Part shown: positions 5,543 through 6,021 of the stretch, piece by piece
Numbering within the stretch: the stretch's first letter is position 1
Layout of the letters: every line of letters begins with the position of its first letter
Origin: Fusobacterium sp.
GTDB taxonomy: Bacteria > Fusobacteriota > Fusobacteriia > Fusobacteriales > Fusobacteriaceae
Direction of reading: 5' to 3'
DNA length: 6,021 nucleotides
Assembly (NCBI GenBank): GCA_020024855.1
Contig: JAHHTB010000118.1
Location: 1 to 6,021, forward strand
Translations under genes and position numbers: made by a program
Notes under the pieces: generated by a model
Seen by the model: the letters and a program-made list of their open reading frames with translations, nothing else
Database searches by the model: none
What the model was told of the DNA's origin: nothing

Positions 5543-5986
5543 ATGAAAAAAATTTTAAATATAGTATTTTTTTTAATCTTATCAATTTTTTCCTTTGGAA
5601 GATGGGAAGTAGATAGAAATTATAATATGATTTTTACCTCTTCTATAAAAACAGAACCTTCCCAAAACTCTATTCTCTATATTAGAAAAGGAAACTATGA
5701 AAATATACTTAATTATCACTCTTTTTATATAATTACAGATAAATATCCTGCTTCTACTATAAAATTTGATGATGAATCTATACAAAAAACAAAAGTTAAA
5801 CTTATCACTGAACATCCTATTGAATTTGAAAGAGTTGGAATTGTAAATATATATAAACCTGATGAGATCTATGTTCTTTTAATAGATAATGAGATAGAAA
5901 TATTTAAGAAAAGTAAAACTTTAAAAATCATATATGAGGATAAAAATTCAACTCGTTGTACTTTGGAAGTAACTACTCAGCTGTGA
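5543..5986 (+). CDS. Small exported protein of unknown function
   Basis: This 147-residue protein has a 19-residue signal peptide (hydrophobic core, then SFG) and a mature form beginning Arg-Trp-Glu-Val. The layout is an N-terminal Trp, two strands ending in SILYIRK (43-49), an Ile-Lys-Phe-Asp-Asp element at 73-77, and a late IEIFKKSKTLKIIY segment (118-131). It resembles small periplasmic beta-sandwich proteins in which W, an RFDD-like motif and an 'i-x-x-L-x-k-s-k-x-l' helix recur, such as VasI-like proteins. The similarity is too weak to assign. A strong AGGGAGGG (5532-5539) lies three bases before the ATG. The previous gene ends 52 bases upstream in the same direction. Confidence 0.83.
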   Translation: MKKILNIVFFLILSIFSFGRWEVDRNYNMIFTSSIKTEPSQNSILYIRKGNYENILNYHSFYIITDKYPASTIKFDDESIQKTKVKLITEHPIEFERVGIVNIYKPDEIYVLLIDNEIEIFKKSKTLKIIYEDKNSTRCTLEVTTQL

Positions 5987-6016
5987 GTTTTTACAAAAAA
6001 TAAAAAATAGCCAAAT

Positions 6017-6021
6017 AGAGG
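6017..6021 (+). promoter_or_regulatory. Possible ribosome binding site of a further gene beyond the window
   Basis: AGAGG occurs at the very edge, 31 bases after the preceding stop codon. This spacing matches the other gene gaps here, and no terminator-like hairpin intervenes. It suggests that the rightward run continues past the window, but the start codon is not in view. Confidence 0.3.

Noticed and set aside
5166..5815. Minus-strand open frames at 5166-5396 and 5582-5815
   Set aside because: They are antisense shadows of two plus-strand genes that have signal peptides and strong ribosome binding sites. The antisense translations show no domain pattern and no upstream signals.
1..6021. CRISPR array, insertion sequence, tRNA or phage elements
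   Set aside because: No spaced identical direct repeats, no terminal inverted repeats with a transposase, no tRNA-like cloverleaf and no phage proteins were found. The only tandem repeat is the protein-coding MORN_2 array.

Overview
This window looks like Fusobacteriota DNA, most likely Fusobacterium. It is very AT-rich, uses A/T-ending codons, has strong AGGAGG-type ribosome binding sites, and its genes are typical of that group: a type V autotransporter, a MORN_2/YwqK repeat protein and short signal-peptide proteins beginning MKKI. The genus is inferred from composition and gene style, not from a search.

Left half (about 50-2400, minus strand): one large gene encodes a cell-surface sialidase. 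It has a signal peptide, a GH33-like catalytic domain with an FRIP motif, three clear Asp boxes and a Tyr/Glu catalytic pair, then a helical linker and a C-terminal outer-membrane beta-barrel ending in Phe. It has its own near-perfect sigma-70 promoter (TTGACA-17-TATAAT) and its own hairpin/U-tract terminator, so it reads as a monocistronic unit. By eye, the position of the second arginine of the sialidase triad holds a lysine.

Middle (2293-2651): a divergent intergenic region carries the sialidase promoter, small repeats in the sialidase leader that could be an operator, and a plus-strand promoter. The plus-strand promoter leads into a 10-codon leader ORF. That ORF has a strong ribosome binding site and sits inside a hairpin followed by seven T residues. 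The geometry is that of a translation-coupled attenuator, which is the most unusual regulatory signal here, though it is unproven.

Right half (2652-6021, plus strand): five co-directional genes each encode a small envelope or exported protein. They are a two-helix DUF3592-type membrane protein, a membrane-anchored MORN_2 protein with eight 24-residue repeats, and three signal-peptide proteins of unknown function. A frame with no start codon (about 4059-4208) lies between the second and third and looks like the 3' remnant of a lost gene. The first two genes are close enough to be co-transcribed. The spacing of the others permits, but does not prove, one operon. A ribosome-binding-like sequence at the right edge suggests another gene follows. 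No tRNA, rRNA, CRISPR array, insertion sequence or phage gene was seen.
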